This document shows positions 1 through 9,382 of a stretch of DNA of 64,000 nt, in pieces. How positions within the stretch are numbered: the stretch's first letter is position 1; the number at the start of each line of letters is the position of its first letter. This stretch comes from Pseudomonas asiatica (GTDB lineage Bacteria > Pseudomonadota > Gammaproteobacteria > Pseudomonadales > Pseudomonadaceae): the NCBI RefSeq assembly GCF_009932335.1, contig NZ_BLJF01000001.1, forward strand, positions 2,232,001 to 2,296,000. The letters are read 5' to 3'. Position numbers and translations under genes: made by a program. The notes beneath the pieces were generated by a model. The model searched no databases and had not been told where the DNA came from. It saw only the letters and a list, made by a program, of their open reading frames with translations.

Positions 1-74
1 TCGGCGCTTGCGGCCGGGGATGTCGGTGGTGGTCAGTATCGATACCCGTGGCGAACAGTGATGTTGCCTTTACC

Positions 75-369
75 GGCCCAATCGCCGGCAAGCCAGCTCC
101 CACAGTTACGGTGCAGCTCTCAAGGCCTGTGGTGTACCTGTGGGAGATTGCCCAGCCCTTTGGGCTGCGCTTTCGCGCACAGAACCAATATCGCTCGTCT
201 GACGCGTCCTTTGTAGGAGCAGCCTTGTGCTGCGAAGAGGCCGGTACAGCCAATAGACAGGCTTTGTCAGTACCGGCCTCTTCGCAGCACAAGGCTGCTC
301 CTATAGAACCTCGCCGAACCAATGAGTCATGTGTTGTTCTATGAGAGCTGGCTTGCCGGCGATTGGGCC
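75..369. repeat. REP inverted repeat (75-99 / 345-369) interrupted by a 210-bp dispersed repeat
   Basis: The outer arms 75-99 and 345-369 are perfect reverse complements of the P. putida REP type (core GCCGGCAAGCCAGCTCCCAC). The right arm is separated from its usual CTGTGGGAG partner (138-146) by about 200 bp. The inserted piece, about 139-348, has its own perfect 34-bp hairpin at 214-247 / 270-303. A second copy lies in reverse orientation at 43222-43432. Together with flanking sequence this accounts for the gene-free first 476 bases. Confidence 0.85.
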
Positions 370-476
370 ACAGCAGCCCACACAGAGATGCCGTCTTGCC
401 ATGATTGCGCCGCTCTAGCCCGTAGGTTCTAATCGCGCACGACCCGTTTGCCTTTGTCACTCAAGGAAGTGTCACC

Positions 477-1070
477 ATGTACAGGAAGATCGTGCCGCTG
501 GCGCTGTTGGCAACGCTGGCCGGTTGCTCGAACAGCGAGGAAACCAGCGAGGCCAGTTTCCAGAAGGCCGCCCAGGCCTACCTCGATACCCAGTACCCAC
601 ACTGCTTCGTCATCAGTTCATTCCCGACCAAGACCCAGGACTTCGACCTCCATGGCACCAACAAGGCGTTGCATGCCCTGGCCCAGGTAGGTGTGGTCAG
701 CGAAAAGGAGATCTCGCGCACCGAGGTGCCCGCCCGCCTGTGGCAAGCGGCACGCACGGACATCTACTACGCCTATGACCTCACCGACGAAGGCCGCAAG
801 TATTACAAGGCGGATAACGGGCTGTGCTTCGGCAAGGCTCAGGTCACCGCGATCGAGCAGTTCAGTGAGCCGAGCAAGGTGACTGGGCAGAAGATGTCGA
901 ATGTGACCTATGCCTACAAGATCACCGGGTTACCGGCTTGGGCCGGGGATGACGGGGTCAAGGCCAGCATTGCCGAACTGGGCAAGGCGGTGGCCAGCAA
1001 TGACGCACCGCTCAAGGAAACCCGGGCGATGGTGCTGACCAGCCAGGGGTGGCGGTTGCAGGAGAAATAG
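477..1070 (+). CDS. putative lipoprotein of unknown function
   Basis: The product is a 197-residue predicted lipoprotein. It starts with a short basic n-region and hydrophobic core (MYRKIVPLALLATLAGC), with an LAGC lipobox putting the acylated cysteine at residue 17. Ser follows at +2, which favours the outer membrane. I see no known enzyme motif. The mature part is soluble and mixed alpha/beta in composition. An AAGGAAG ribosome-binding site lies about 7 bases before the ATG. REP elements flank the gene on both sides, so it is probably monocistronic. Lipidation is well supported by the motif. The function is unknown. Confidence 0.8.
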   Translation: MYRKIVPLALLATLAGCSNSEETSEASFQKAAQAYLDTQYPHCFVISSFPTKTQDFDLHGTNKALHALAQVGVVSEKEISRTEVPARLWQAARTDIYYAYDLTDEGRKYYKADNGLCFGKAQVTAIEQFSEPSKVTGQKMSNVTYAYKITGLPAWAGDDGVKASIAELGKAVASNDAPLKETRAMVLTSQGWRLQEK

Positions 1071-1080
1071 CCGTGTGCTT

Positions 1081-1182
1081 TACCGGCCTCTTCGCGGGCT
1101 CGCCCGCTCCCACAGGTGCACCACTGGTTTTGAGAGCTGCGCTGTACCTGTGGGAGCGGGCATGCCCGCGAAGAGGCCGGTA
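1081..1182. repeat. REP inverted pair
   Basis: The left arm 1081-1117 and right arm 1145-1182 are near-perfect reverse complements of the P. putida REP type (TACCGGCCTCTTCGCGGG core). They sit between the convergent lipoprotein and AEC transporter genes. An RNA hairpin here could act as a bidirectional terminator. Confidence 0.85.
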
Positions 1183-1190
1183 CAAGCGGC

Positions 1191-2066
1191 TTACATCCAC
1201 CAGGCCAGCACCACCGGCAACCAGGCAAACGACAGCACCGTGGAACACATCACCAGGTTCGCTACCTGCTCCGGCTCGCGGTTGGCGCGCACCGCCATCA
1301 GGTAATTGAACACCGCCACCGGCATCGCCGACTGCACCACCAGCACCGCACGCTCCAGGTTGCCCATGCCCAGCGCCGCACCTACCGCCCAGCCCACGGC
1401 AGCCCCCAGGCCAATGCGCAAGCCGCCCAGCAGCATGCCGCTGCCCACATGGCGCAGGCGAATGCTGGCCAGCGACACGCCCAGTGTCAGCAACATCAGC
1501 GGGATGGTCATGCCGCCCAGCAGGTCTGCGGTATTGGCCAGCCAGCGCGGCAACTCGAAATCGAGAAAGATGATCGGCATGGCGCCGGCCAGGCTGATCA
1601 CGATAGGGTTGCGCAGCAGTGCCTTGAACGAAGCCGCAGTACCGGAAATGGCCATGCCGAGGGTGAACTGCACGATCGACAGGGTCAGGAAGAACGCCAC
1701 GGCCAAGGCCAGCCCGTGTTCGCCAAAGGCATAAAGGCTGATCGGCAGGCCCATGTTGCCGGTGTTGGGGAACATGAACGCCGGCAACAGCACACGCCAG
1801 TGCATGCCCGAAGCGCGGCACACCAGCAAGCCGGCCAGGGCCATGCCCAAGGTGCACAGCAGGCAGGCCATGGCCATGCTGGTGAAGGCGTTCGGGTCCA
1901 GCTCGGTGCGGCTGAGCGTGGAGAGCACCAGCGACGGGGTGCCGACGGTCATCACCACCCGGGCGATGAATTCGGTGGGGTAGTCCAGGCCCTTGCGGGC
2001 CCAGGCATAGCCGATGCCGGCGACGATGAAAACCGGGGCCAGGACGGCGAACAGCGAAGCGAACAT
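1191..2066 (-). CDS. AEC (auxin efflux carrier) family transporter
   Basis: The product is a 291-residue inner-membrane protein of the AEC/malonate-efflux type. It opens with MFASLFAVLAPVFIVAGIGYAWARKG and contains about eight to ten hydrophobic segments. Internal features typical of the family include FPNTGNMGLPISLYAFGE and the late LAWWM end. An AAGGAAGG ribosome-binding site sits 7 bases before the ATG at 2066; the open frame upstream of it runs through REP sequence and is not coding. The substrate cannot be read from the sequence. It converges with the lipoprotein gene and is isolated from other genes by REP clusters. Confidence 0.85.
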   Translation of the reverse strand: MFASLFAVLAPVFIVAGIGYAWARKGLDYPTEFIARVVMTVGTPSLVLSTLSRTELDPNAFTSMAMACLLCTLGMALAGLLVCRASGMHWRVLLPAFMFPNTGNMGLPISLYAFGEHGLALAVAFFLTLSIVQFTLGMAISGTAASFKALLRNPIVISLAGAMPIIFLDFELPRWLANTADLLGGMTIPLMLLTLGVSLASIRLRHVGSGMLLGGLRIGLGAAVGWAVGAALGMGNLERAVLVVQSAMPVAVFNYLMAVRANREPEQVANLVMCSTVLSFAWLPVVLAWWM

Positions 2067-2128
2067 GGGGGCCTTCCTTGGGGGTGGGCCCCGCATTATG
2101 CCGCAGTCTTCGGGATTGCCGGGGCTGC

Positions 2129-2335
2129 TTTGCAGCCCAATCGCCGGCAAGCCGGCTCCCACAGGTACAGCGCCAAGCCTTGAGGTATCACCACCATGCG
2201 GGAGTAGCTGTCTTGTGTTGCCTGTTCTGGCCTCATCGCCGGCAAGCCGGCCCCCATAGGTACTGCACAATGCTTGAGGGCGATGCAGTCGAGGTGGGAG
2301 CTGGCTTGCCGGCGATTGGGCCGCAAAGCGGCCCC
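2129..2335. repeat. REP cluster (three half-units)
   Basis: Three related REP units occur near 2131-2166, 2231-2265 and 2298-2322. They share the TCGCCGGCAAGCCGGC core, and the third is inverted relative to the first two. They fill most of the 520-base gap 2067-2586 between divergent transporter genes. The remaining 2336-2586 should hold the MFS promoter, but I saw no clear -35/-10 pair. Confidence 0.8.
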
Positions 2336-2586
2336 GGGATGTCCGCCCAAGACGCATTCGTGTCGCCCACAGACTGCGGCGTCTCGTCGCACACCCAAGC
2401 CCCTTGGGCAAAACCGCGCAAGCCCGTAGAATCGCGCTTCCTTTTCGCCCGTCGCCTTGAACGGTGGCAACCGGCAACGTCGCATCCAGCCCAGGCACAT
2501 CCGTGCAGCCACTCGGCCCCGTTCGGGTCGAGCCGGTGTGCGCGTCCGAAAAGGCGCTCATTCCGCTCATCCAACTAGAGGTACCT

Positions 2587-3891
2587 ATGTCTCCGCGTTT
2601 GCTGGCCATGGCGCTGGCGCCCCTGCTCGGGCTGTTCATCATTGCCCTGGGCAACGGCTTCATGTCTTCCCTTACCACCCTGCGCCTGGGCGCTGCCGGC
2701 GAATCAGCCACCACCATCGGTGTGGTCTCCTCGACCTACTTCATCGGCCTGACCCTGGGTGCCATCTTCAACGACCGGCTGATCCTGCGCATCGGCCATA
2801 TCCGCGCCTATACCAGCTTCGCCTCGCTGATCGCCGTAACCATCCTGCTGCAAGGCCTGTTCTACGACGTCACCTGGTGGTCGGTGCTGCGCCTGATCAA
2901 CGGCTGGGCGGCAGTGGGCGTGTTCCTGGTGATCGAAAGCTGGCTGCTGCTGGCCGGTGACGCCAAGATCCGCGGCCGCCTGCTGGCGCTGTACATGATC
3001 GCCTTCTACGGCGCCGGGGTCATCGCCCAGGCCGGCCTTGGCGAAATCACCCAGATGGGTGACACCGCACCGTTCATGCTGGCCGGCGTGCTCGCCGCCC
3101 TGTCGGTACTGCCCATCGTGATCCTGCCGCGGGTGTCGCCACTGCTGGACCAGGTCGAACCGCTCAAGCCGCGCCAGTTGCTGGGCGTTGCGCCGTCGGG
3201 CCTGGTCGGCTGCTTCGGTTCGGGTGTGGCCATTGCCGGCATCTATGCCCTGCTGCCGCTGTACCTGCAGCGCATCGGCCTGGATGTGGGCGAGGTCGGC
3301 AACATGATGGCCTGGGTAATTCTGGGTGCCATGCTGCTGCAATACCCGGTCGGGCGCTGGTCTGACCGCAAGGACCGCCAGGATGTGCTGATCGCCCTGG
3401 CCGGGCTGTGCGTGCTGCTGTCGCTGGTGACGGTGTTCCTGCCGCCTGACTCGATCCTGCTGCCGGCGATGCTGTTCCTGCTGGGTGGTGGCGTGTTCAC
3501 CCTGTACCCGGTGGCGGTCAGCCATGCGGCCGACCGCGCGCCATCGGATGCACTGGTGCCGATGATCCAGGGCCTGCTGCTGATCAACTCGCTGGGTTCG
3601 GCCATGGCGCCGGTGGCGATTTCGCCGATGATGACCGAGTTTGGCGAGGCCGGATTGTTCTGGGCCTTTGCCGTGGTCAACCTGGCCATGGTGTGCTTCT
3701 TCATGTGGCGCCGAGGCAAGCGCCCGGCGGCAGAACACCCGGCTCCGTTTACAGCTTCGACCACCTTCTCGCCGACCGGTGCCGAGCTGCGGGTGACCGA
3801 AGATCTGATGCACGCGGCGCAGGAGCACCCACCGCTGGAGCCGGTGGAGAGTGCTGCGCCAGCGCAGGCGCAGCGTTCAGAATCGCATTGA
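2587..3891 (+). CDS. MFS transporter, YcaD-like
   Basis: The product is a 434-residue major facilitator protein with about 12 hydrophobic segments and a central loop. It has an arginine/aspartate-rich motif after TM8 (GRWSDRKDRQD), the usual MFS loop motif. It resembles the YcaD/CynX-like uncharacterised MFS group. The C-terminus is a hydrophilic, Ala/Glu-rich tail of about 55 residues. A GAGG ribosome-binding site precedes the chosen ATG. The frame stays open upstream to 2464 but lacks a better start. The substrate is unknown. It converges with kguD across a short gap holding one REP unit. Confidence 0.82.
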   Translation: MSPRLLAMALAPLLGLFIIALGNGFMSSLTTLRLGAAGESATTIGVVSSTYFIGLTLGAIFNDRLILRIGHIRAYTSFASLIAVTILLQGLFYDVTWWSVLRLINGWAAVGVFLVIESWLLLAGDAKIRGRLLALYMIAFYGAGVIAQAGLGEITQMGDTAPFMLAGVLAALSVLPIVILPRVSPLLDQVEPLKPRQLLGVAPSGLVGCFGSGVAIAGIYALLPLYLQRIGLDVGEVGNMMAWVILGAMLLQYPVGRWSDRKDRQDVLIALAGLCVLLSLVTVFLPPDSILLPAMLFLLGGGVFTLYPVAVSHAADRAPSDALVPMIQGLLLINSLGSAMAPVAISPMMTEFGEAGLFWAFAVVNLAMVCFFMWRRGKRPAAEHPAPFTASTTFSPTGAELRVTEDLMHAAQEHPPLEPVESAAPAQAQRSESH

Positions 3892-3892
3892 C

Positions 3893-3950
3893 TCCGGGGC
3901 TGCCTTGCAGCCCTTTCGCAACACAAGGCCGCTCCCACAGGGGCCGCGCA
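3893..3950. repeat. single REP unit
   Basis: One REP unit contains the GGGGCTGCCTTGCAGCCC hairpin followed by CACAAGGCCGCTCCCACAGG. It lies between the convergent MFS and kguD genes and may help terminate both. Confidence 0.7.
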
Positions 3951-3967
3951 GGTTTGTGGATCTGGCT

Positions 3968-4930
3968 TTAGCCATTCACCAGGTTGGCCGGGCGCTCACC
4001 AGCCAGGGCACTGAGCAGGTTGTCCACCGCACAGCGCGCCATGGCCTGGCGGGTTTCCTCGGTCGCCGAGCCGATATGCGGGGTCGCCACCACGTTGTCC
4101 AGCTGCAACAACGGCGACTGCGCCGACAGCGGCTCCTGCACGAACACGTCCAGGCCGGCGCCGCGTATGCGCCGGGCACGCAACGCTTCGATAAGCGCTT
4201 GCTCATCCACCACGCGCCCGCGGGAAATGTTCACCAGGATTGCCTGGGGCTTCATCAGCGCCAGCTCCCGCGCGCCGATCAGGCCTTCGGTGCTGGCACT
4301 CAGCGGCACGGTCAGGCAAACGAAATCCGCCTGCTGCAACAGCTCGTCCAGGCTGCATTGACGCGCAGCATGGCGCGCCTCCACCTCTGGCTTTGCACGC
4401 TGACTGTGATACAGCACACGCATGCCAAAGCCGGCCGCGGCGCGCCGGGCCAGGGCCTCGCCGATGCGGCCCATGCCGACGATGCCCAGCGTCTTGCCGT
4501 GCACATCACTGCCGAAATGCGCCGGGCCGAGGTTGGCCTGCCAGTTCCCGTCTCGCACCCAGTTCGCCAGCTCCACCACCCGCCTGGCGGTGGCCAGGAT
4601 CAAGGCGAAGCCCGTGTCGGCGGTGGTTTCGGTCAGCACGTCGGGCGTGTTGGTCAACATCACGCCACGCCGGCTGAGTTCGGCGATGTCGTAGTTGTCG
4701 ACACCGACCGAAACGCTGGACACCACTTCAAGCTGTGGCGCCAGGTCGAGCAGGCTGGCGTCCAGGCGCAGGCTGGCCCCCAGCAGCCCGTGCGCACCCG
4801 GCAAGGCATCGCGCAGACGGGCCAGGCCATCGGGCTGGGAGGTATCCACCCAGGTCACCTCGACGCGCTCTTGCAGGCGTGCCATCAAGTCGTCGGACAG
4901 GCGTTTGTACAGGACGATTCGCTTCTTCAT
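3968..4930 (-). CDS. kguD: 2-ketogluconate-6-phosphate reductase (D-2-hydroxyacid dehydrogenase family)
   Basis: This 320-residue NAD(P)H enzyme is expected to reduce 2-keto-6-phosphogluconate to 6-phosphogluconate, the last step of the 2-ketogluconate loop feeding the Entner-Doudoroff pathway. The Rossmann dinucleotide motif GIVGMGRIG is at residues 149-157. The catalytic set of the D-2-hydroxyacid dehydrogenase family is visible as Arg237 (NISRGR), Glu266 and His285 (PHIGSA). An AGGAA site precedes the ATG, 11 bases after the kguT stop. The assignment rests mainly on its position as last gene of the kgu operon; by sequence alone it could be a glyoxylate/hydroxypyruvate reductase. Confidence 0.88.
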   Translation of the reverse strand: MKKRIVLYKRLSDDLMARLQERVEVTWVDTSQPDGLARLRDALPGAHGLLGASLRLDASLLDLAPQLEVVSSVSVGVDNYDIAELSRRGVMLTNTPDVLTETTADTGFALILATARRVVELANWVRDGNWQANLGPAHFGSDVHGKTLGIVGMGRIGEALARRAAAGFGMRVLYHSQRAKPEVEARHAARQCSLDELLQQADFVCLTVPLSASTEGLIGARELALMKPQAILVNISRGRVVDEQALIEALRARRIRGAGLDVFVQEPLSAQSPLLQLDNVVATPHIGSATEETRQAMARCAVDNLLSALAGERPANLVNG

Positions 4931-4941
4931 TGCACAGGTTC

Positions 4942-6234
4942 CTAATGGTTCATGGCCAGACGCGAGTTGCCGCGCTTGGCCCGGCCAGATGTCTGGGAAG
5001 TATTGAGCGCGGCGGTAAGCGCCACTGCGGCCAGCAGCGCACCGCACATGAACAGGTAGGAGGCACCAGGCCCGCCGGTGACGCCATTGAGGTAACCCAC
5101 CAGCCACGAGCCACCGAACGAGCCCAGCGCGCCCATGCTGTTGATCAGTGCCATGGCACCACCGGCGACGTTGGCCGGCAGGATCTCGGGCACGATTGCG
5201 AAGAACGGGCCATAGGGTGCGTACATGCAGGCGCCGGCGACCACCAGCAACGCGTACGACAGCCAGAAGTGCTCGCTGCCCAGGGCGTACGAGCCATAGA
5301 ACGCAACGGCGGCGATCAGCAGTGGCGGCCAAACGAAGCGCTTGCGCTTCTGCAAGCGGTCGGACGCCCACGACACACCGACCATGCCCAGCACCGCCGC
5401 CAGGTAAGGTACCGACGACAGCCAGCCGGCCTGCACGATGTCGAGGTTGGCCGCCTGCTTGAGGATCGACGGCAACCACAGCACGAAGCCATACACACCG
5501 ATGCTCCAGCAGAAGTACTGCAGCGAAAGGATGATCACCTGCGGCGAGCGGAACGCCTCGCGGTAGTTCTTCACCGGCTTGATACCTTGCTGCTCGGCAG
5601 CCAGCGCCTGCTCAAGGGCGGCCTTTTCCTGCGCGCTCAGCCAGTTCACCTGGGCCGGGCGGTCATCCACCAGGCGCCACCAGAAGAACGCCCAGACGAC
5701 GGCGGGCAGGCCTTCGATGATGAACATCCAGCGCCAGTCGTAATGCTTGACCAGGTAGCCCGACACCACCGACATCCACAGGATGGTCACCGGGTTGCCG
5801 AGGATCAGGAAGGTATTGGCGCGCGAACGCTCGGCGCGGGTGAACCAGTGGCACAGGTACACCAGCATGGCCGGCATCACCGCCGCCTCCACCACCCCGA
5901 GCAGGAAGCGGATGCCGATCAGCATGTAGACGTTGCTGACCACGCCGGTGAGCGTGGCAAGGCCGCCCCAGAGTATCAGGCAGACAAAGATCAGCTTCTT
6001 CACACTGCGCTTTTCGGCATAGATGGCACCGGGCACCTGGAAGAAGAAGTAACCAAGGAAGAACAGTGCCCCCAGCAGCGAAGACAGTGCGGGGGTGATA
6101 TGCAGGTCTTCAGCCATGCCGGAAGCGGCGGCGAACCCGTAGTTGGCGCGGTCCAGGTACGCCAGGCTATAGGTGAAGAACACGATCGGGATGATGTACC
6201 ACCAGCGGCGAGGTGCCAGGCTTTGGCTTTGCAT
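4942..6234 (-). CDS. kguT: 2-ketogluconate MFS transporter
   Basis: The product is a 430-residue major facilitator protein of the anion:cation symporter (phthalate/glucarate-permease-like) group with about 12 membrane segments. The N-terminus MQSQSLAPRRWWYIIPIVFFTYSLAYLDRANYGFAAA has the family's first-TM signature (YLDRANYGFA). The start at 6234 has AGGAGA 8 bases upstream; an in-frame ATG at 6270 has no such site. It lies between kguK and kguD in the kgu operon, so its role is uptake of 2-ketogluconate from the periplasm, where gluconate 2-dehydrogenase makes it. Confidence 0.9.
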   Translation of the reverse strand: MQSQSLAPRRWWYIIPIVFFTYSLAYLDRANYGFAAASGMAEDLHITPALSSLLGALFFLGYFFFQVPGAIYAEKRSVKKLIFVCLILWGGLATLTGVVSNVYMLIGIRFLLGVVEAAVMPAMLVYLCHWFTRAERSRANTFLILGNPVTILWMSVVSGYLVKHYDWRWMFIIEGLPAVVWAFFWWRLVDDRPAQVNWLSAQEKAALEQALAAEQQGIKPVKNYREAFRSPQVIILSLQYFCWSIGVYGFVLWLPSILKQAANLDIVQAGWLSSVPYLAAVLGMVGVSWASDRLQKRKRFVWPPLLIAAVAFYGSYALGSEHFWLSYALLVVAGACMYAPYGPFFAIVPEILPANVAGGAMALINSMGALGSFGGSWLVGYLNGVTGGPGASYLFMCGALLAAVALTAALNTSQTSGRAKRGNSRLAMNH

Positions 6235-6291
6235 GGTTCGTTTCTCCTGAGCTTTTTGTTTTTGTTGCAACAGGTGTTTCGGGTCAAGTGT

Positions 6292-7242
6292 TCAGGCGCT
6301 TCTGCGCAGGTCGTGGGCTTGCAGCTCATGGCGCAGCGGCAGCCCTTCCATGTCGCCACGCGACTGCACGGCGCGGCTGCCGCACCAGTTGCCACGCGCC
6401 ACTGCCTCGGCTACCGGGTGGCCGTCCAGCAGCGCACTGAGCACGCCGACGGCAAAGGCATCGCCGGCGCCAACGGTGTCTACCACCTGGCTGACCGGCA
6501 CTGGCGCCACCTGGCCTTCGCCCTTGGCGCTGCGGAAGTAGGCACCGGCGTCGCCCAGCTTGATCACCACCAGTTCCACCCCTTGGTCGAGGTAGAAAGC
6601 GGCGATGTCTGCCGGGGTGTGCTGCCCGGTCAGCAGGCGGCCCTCTTCCAGGCCTGGCAGCACCCAGTCGGCCTTGGCCGCCAGGGCATTGACTTCGCGC
6701 ACCATGCTGCTTTGGTCAGGCCACAGCGAGGGGCGCAGGTTGGGGTCGAACGAGATGCTGCGCCCGGCGGCACGCATGGCGTCCATCAACGCATGCGACA
6801 GCGCCCGGCAGCCGTCCGACAGCGCCGGCGGGATGCCGGTGGCGTGCAAGTGGCGGGCCTGCAGAGAACCCGGGCGCAGCAGCGCCGGCGACAGCCGGCT
6901 GGCTGCCGAACCACGGCGGAAGTACTCCACCGCCGGATCGCTGCCGTCATCGCAGCGGGCCTTGAGCTGGAAGCCGGTGGGGTAGCTGGCATCCACCTCG
7001 ACGCCGGAGCAGTCCAGCCCTTCGCGGCGCAGGCTGTCGAGCACGAAACGGCCCAGCGAATCGTCACCCACCCGGCTCAGCCAGCGGACCTTGAAGCCCA
7101 GCCGCGCCAGGCCGATGGCCACGTTGCTGTCGGCGCCGGCAATGCGCTTGCCGAACTGGCCGACACTGGCCAGGTCGCCGGCCTGCTCGGCGACGAACAT
7201 GGCCATGGTCTCGCCGAAACACAACACGTCATGCTCATGCAT
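6292..7242 (-). CDS. kguK: 2-ketogluconate kinase (PfkB family)
   Basis: This 316-residue ribokinase/PfkB sugar kinase is expected to phosphorylate 2-ketogluconate at C6. The N-terminal [10 protein letters not shown] strand and the [14 protein letters not shown] sugar-binding motif are present. The C-terminal PfkB signature [14 protein letters not shown] carries the catalytic Asp of the GAGD anion hole. GAGGAG precedes the ATG by 6 bases. The start overlaps the kguE stop by 8 bases, indicating translational coupling. The gap to kguT is 57 bases. Operon position supports the substrate; 2-keto-3-deoxygluconate would be the alternative for this family. Confidence 0.9.
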   Translation of the reverse strand: MHEHDVLCFGETMAMFVAEQAGDLASVGQFGKRIAGADSNVAIGLARLGFKVRWLSRVGDDSLGRFVLDSLRREGLDCSGVEVDASYPTGFQLKARCDDGSDPAVEYFRRGSAASRLSPALLRPGSLQARHLHATGIPPALSDGCRALSHALMDAMRAAGRSISFDPNLRPSLWPDQSSMVREVNALAAKADWVLPGLEEGRLLTGQHTPADIAAFYLDQGVELVVIKLGDAGAYFRSAKGEGQVAPVPVSQVVDTVGAGDAFAVGVLSALLDGHPVAEAVARGNWCGSRAVQSRGDMEGLPLRHELQAHDLRRSA

Positions 7243-8023
7243 GGCTCAGCTCCTCACTCGATACGCCCTGCCCCAGCGCCGCCAGGTCGCGCACCTGGGC
7301 ACGGGTCAGCGCCAGCAGATCGTCGCTCACCAGCGGGTACTCGACAGCACGCACCACGCCGGGGGTGAACTCGGCCATCAGCTCGGCCCACTCCTGCAGG
7401 TCCGCAGTCTCTGGCGGGACGGCTACCAGGCGGCCATCGGCCCGGCGCTGCACGGCCTTGCAGTGCACATAGCGCACCCAGCGGCCAAGCTGCCGTGCGG
7501 CGTGCCGGGCAGGCTCGCCCTGCCACTGCCAGTTACCGATGTCGAAGGTCATGCCCAGGGTCAGCCCGAGCTCGTCGGCGCGCTGGAAAAACTGCTGCAG
7601 GGGTTCGATCCGTCCACCTTGCGCGGTCTGGTCGTTCTCCACCAGCAGCAATGGCCCGTGCGCCGGCAACAGCGTCGTCAAGGCCGCGACGTCACAGCCC
7701 GCATGGTAGTGGCCCAGGGAAACCTTGAGCGCGACCGCGCCAAGGGCGCGGGCAGTTTCCAGCTTTTGCGCCAATTGCGGGTCAAGTTCGCCTTGTGCGG
7801 TCCACAGTTCCAGGGGTGTGGAGTACAGGCACTCCAGGCGTAGCGCGGCAATGGCTGCAGCCAGCGCTGCAGTGTCCGGCGCACGAGTGAACAGTTCTTC
7901 GCGCAGCTCCACGCGGGTAACGCCGGCGGCAGCCAGCAGGTCAAGGAACTGCTGCTGGCCACGTTGCCGGACAAAGTCGGCACCGTAGCTGGAGAGGCTG
8001 ATGGAAACGGGGTTCGAGTGCAT
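7235..8023 (-). CDS. kguE: KguE, sugar-phosphate isomerase/epimerase-like protein
   Basis: This 262-residue TIM-barrel protein belongs to the xylose-isomerase-like AP-endonuclease-2 superfamily. Metal-binding type segments [16 protein letters not shown] and MTFDIGNW are visible. It is the first gene of the kgu operon. Its exact reaction in 2-ketogluconate use is not settled; an epimerase role is inferred from the fold. An AAGGA site precedes the ATG. The promoter must lie in the 67 bases before it, where a perfect PtxS operator sits at 8038-8051, so it should be derepressed by 2-ketogluconate. Confidence 0.87.
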   Translation of the reverse strand: MHSNPVSISLSSYGADFVRQRGQQQFLDLLAAAGVTRVELREELFTRAPDTAALAAAIAALRLECLYSTPLELWTAQGELDPQLAQKLETARALGAVALKVSLGHYHAGCDVAALTTLLPAHGPLLLVENDQTAQGGRIEPLQQFFQRADELGLTLGMTFDIGNWQWQGEPARHAARQLGRWVRYVHCKAVQRRADGRLVAVPPETADLQEWAELMAEFTPGVVRAVEYPLVSDDLLALTRAQVRDLAALGQGVSSEELSHA

Positions 8024-8037
8024 TGTTTTTGTCCTTA

Positions 8038-8051
8038 TGAAACCGGTTTCA
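8038..8051. promoter_or_regulatory. PtxS operator of the kgu operon
   Basis: This is a perfect 14-bp palindrome, TGAAACCGGTTTCA, 15 bases upstream of kguE and downstream of the ptxS stop. It is identical to the sites at 9141 and 13292 and matches the published P. putida PtxS recognition palindrome. Confidence 0.93.
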
Positions 8052-8090
8052 TTTTTTGATGACAGCAGGCGCGCAGGTGCCTGCCTGTGA

Positions 8091-9110
8091 TTACTGTGGC
8101 TGGGTTGAACCTCGGATGATCAGCTCGGCCTTGAAGTCGATGCGCCGGGCTGCCCCGCTGTCGCCGCGCAGGCGGCCAAGCAGGCTCTCGAATGCCGCCA
8201 CGCCGATTCGCTCGGTGGGCTGGGCCAGTGCAGTGATGCCGCTGCCGACCAAGGGGTACCAGTCGAGGTCGTCGAGGGCGATCAGCCCGACGTCCACGAA
8301 CAGATTGCGCCCTGCTTCGTGCAGGGCCCGGGTCACGGCCAGGGTGGCGACACCGTTGAAGGTGAAGATGGCCTGCGGGCCATGGCCGTTGCCGGCGAGG
8401 AACGCAGCCAACTGCTCATCAAGCCCGGTGCCGGTCTCCAGCACCTGTTGGCGCATGCCGGGCCGACGGCTGACCGAGGATCCGAACGCCTGTACTCGCT
8501 CCAGGCGCGAGCTGGTGCCATCGAGGGGTTCGGTTACCGCCAGGATATCGCGGTAGCCTTGAGCTTGCAGGTGGTCGAGGGCCTGCTCGACCGCATCGGC
8601 ATTGTCCAGGCCCACCAGGTCGACATTCAGTTCGGGCAACTGGCGGTCGACCAGCACCATGGGAATGTCGCGCTGCAGGTTCAGCAATTCGCCGGGGTGA
8701 TGGCCAAGCGTGTTCACGATCAGCCCTTCGACGTTGTAGGACTGCAGGGCCACAAGATGGTGACGCTCCTGCTCGTCGTCGCGGTTGGTGTTGCACACCA
8801 CCAGGCTGTAGCCGTGCTGGCGGCAGGCAGTTTCCACGCCATGCATCACGGCCACTGAATAGGGGTTGAGGATATCGGCCACCAGCATGCCGATCAGGCG
8901 CGTCTGGCCGCGCTTCAGGCCACGGGCCATCTGGTTGGGGCGGTAACCGAGGCGCTCGATGACCTCTTCCAGGCGCTTGGCGGTGGCTTCGGCGAGCAAC
9001 TGGCGGTCACCGCCGATGTAACGGGAGACGGTGGCCTTGGAAACGCCAGCGACACGCGCTACTTCGCTGATGGTGACCCGTTCGCGGGCATGGGCAGGCG
9101 CGTCGGTCAT
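8091..9110 (-). CDS. ptxS: PtxS, LacI-family repressor of 2-ketogluconate and gluconate genes
   Basis: This 339-residue LacI/GalR repressor has an N-terminal helix-turn-helix at about residues 13-33 ([19 protein letters not shown]) and a hinge helix ([13 protein letters not shown]). A periplasmic-binding-like effector domain follows. PtxS in P. putida binds 2-ketogluconate and releases TGAAACCGGTTTCA sites. Copies of that site lie in its own promoter (9141), before kguE (8038) and before the gluconate dehydrogenase operon (13292), so its targets can be read from this window. AAGGACA precedes the ATG. The gene is co-directional with both target operons. Confidence 0.94.
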   Translation of the reverse strand: MTDAPAHARERVTISEVARVAGVSKATVSRYIGGDRQLLAEATAKRLEEVIERLGYRPNQMARGLKRGQTRLIGMLVADILNPYSVAVMHGVETACRQHGYSLVVCNTNRDDEQERHHLVALQSYNVEGLIVNTLGHHPGELLNLQRDIPMVLVDRQLPELNVDLVGLDNADAVEQALDHLQAQGYRDILAVTEPLDGTSSRLERVQAFGSSVSRRPGMRQQVLETGTGLDEQLAAFLAGNGHGPQAIFTFNGVATLAVTRALHEAGRNLFVDVGLIALDDLDWYPLVGSGITALAQPTERIGVAAFESLLGRLRGDSGAARRIDFKAELIIRGSTQPQ

Positions 9111-9140
9111 GGGCTGTCCTTATGATTGTTGTGATAGCGA

Positions 9141-9154
9141 TGAAACCGGTTTCA
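9141..9154. promoter_or_regulatory. PtxS operator upstream of ptxS (autoregulation)
   Basis: A perfect TGAAACCGGTTTCA palindrome lies 31 bases before the ptxS start. It is the same sequence as the other two sites, implying negative autoregulation. Confidence 0.9.
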
Positions 9155-9278
9155 ATACAGCAAAATCGCACGCGCTCGTCAACATGCCGTTGGTCGGGAG
9201 TGCGATATCCATGCATAGTAAATGCAATAAGAATGCTCTTTAACTAACTGATAAATATAGAAAAGTAAATGCAAAACC

Positions 9279-9352
9279 CTGTGGGAGCGGGTTCACCCGC
9301 GAATGCGATTTTGAATGTGCCGACGCATTCGCGGGTAAACCCGCTCCCACAG
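9279..9352. repeat. REP hairpin pair
   Basis: Two inverted REP arms (CTGTGGGAGCGGGTTCACCC and its near complement ending at 9352) flank about 15 bases. They lie between ptxS and the end of the gluconate dehydrogenase operon and probably separate the two transcripts. Confidence 0.85.
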
Positions 9353-9382
9353 TGGATTGGGGGTGCAGACAGAGGGATGCAG

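Noticed and set aside
48..344. Small open frames in the 210-bp repeats (48-344 plus; 43226-43456 minus) giving similar peptides
   Set aside because: The similarity comes from the duplicated DNA. The frames run through perfect hairpins, lack ribosome-binding sites and look non-coding.
4735..7368. An 877-codon plus-strand frame across kguD-kguT-kguK
   Set aside because: It is antisense to three recognised genes; composition is typical of a GC-rich shadow and there is no ribosome-binding site.
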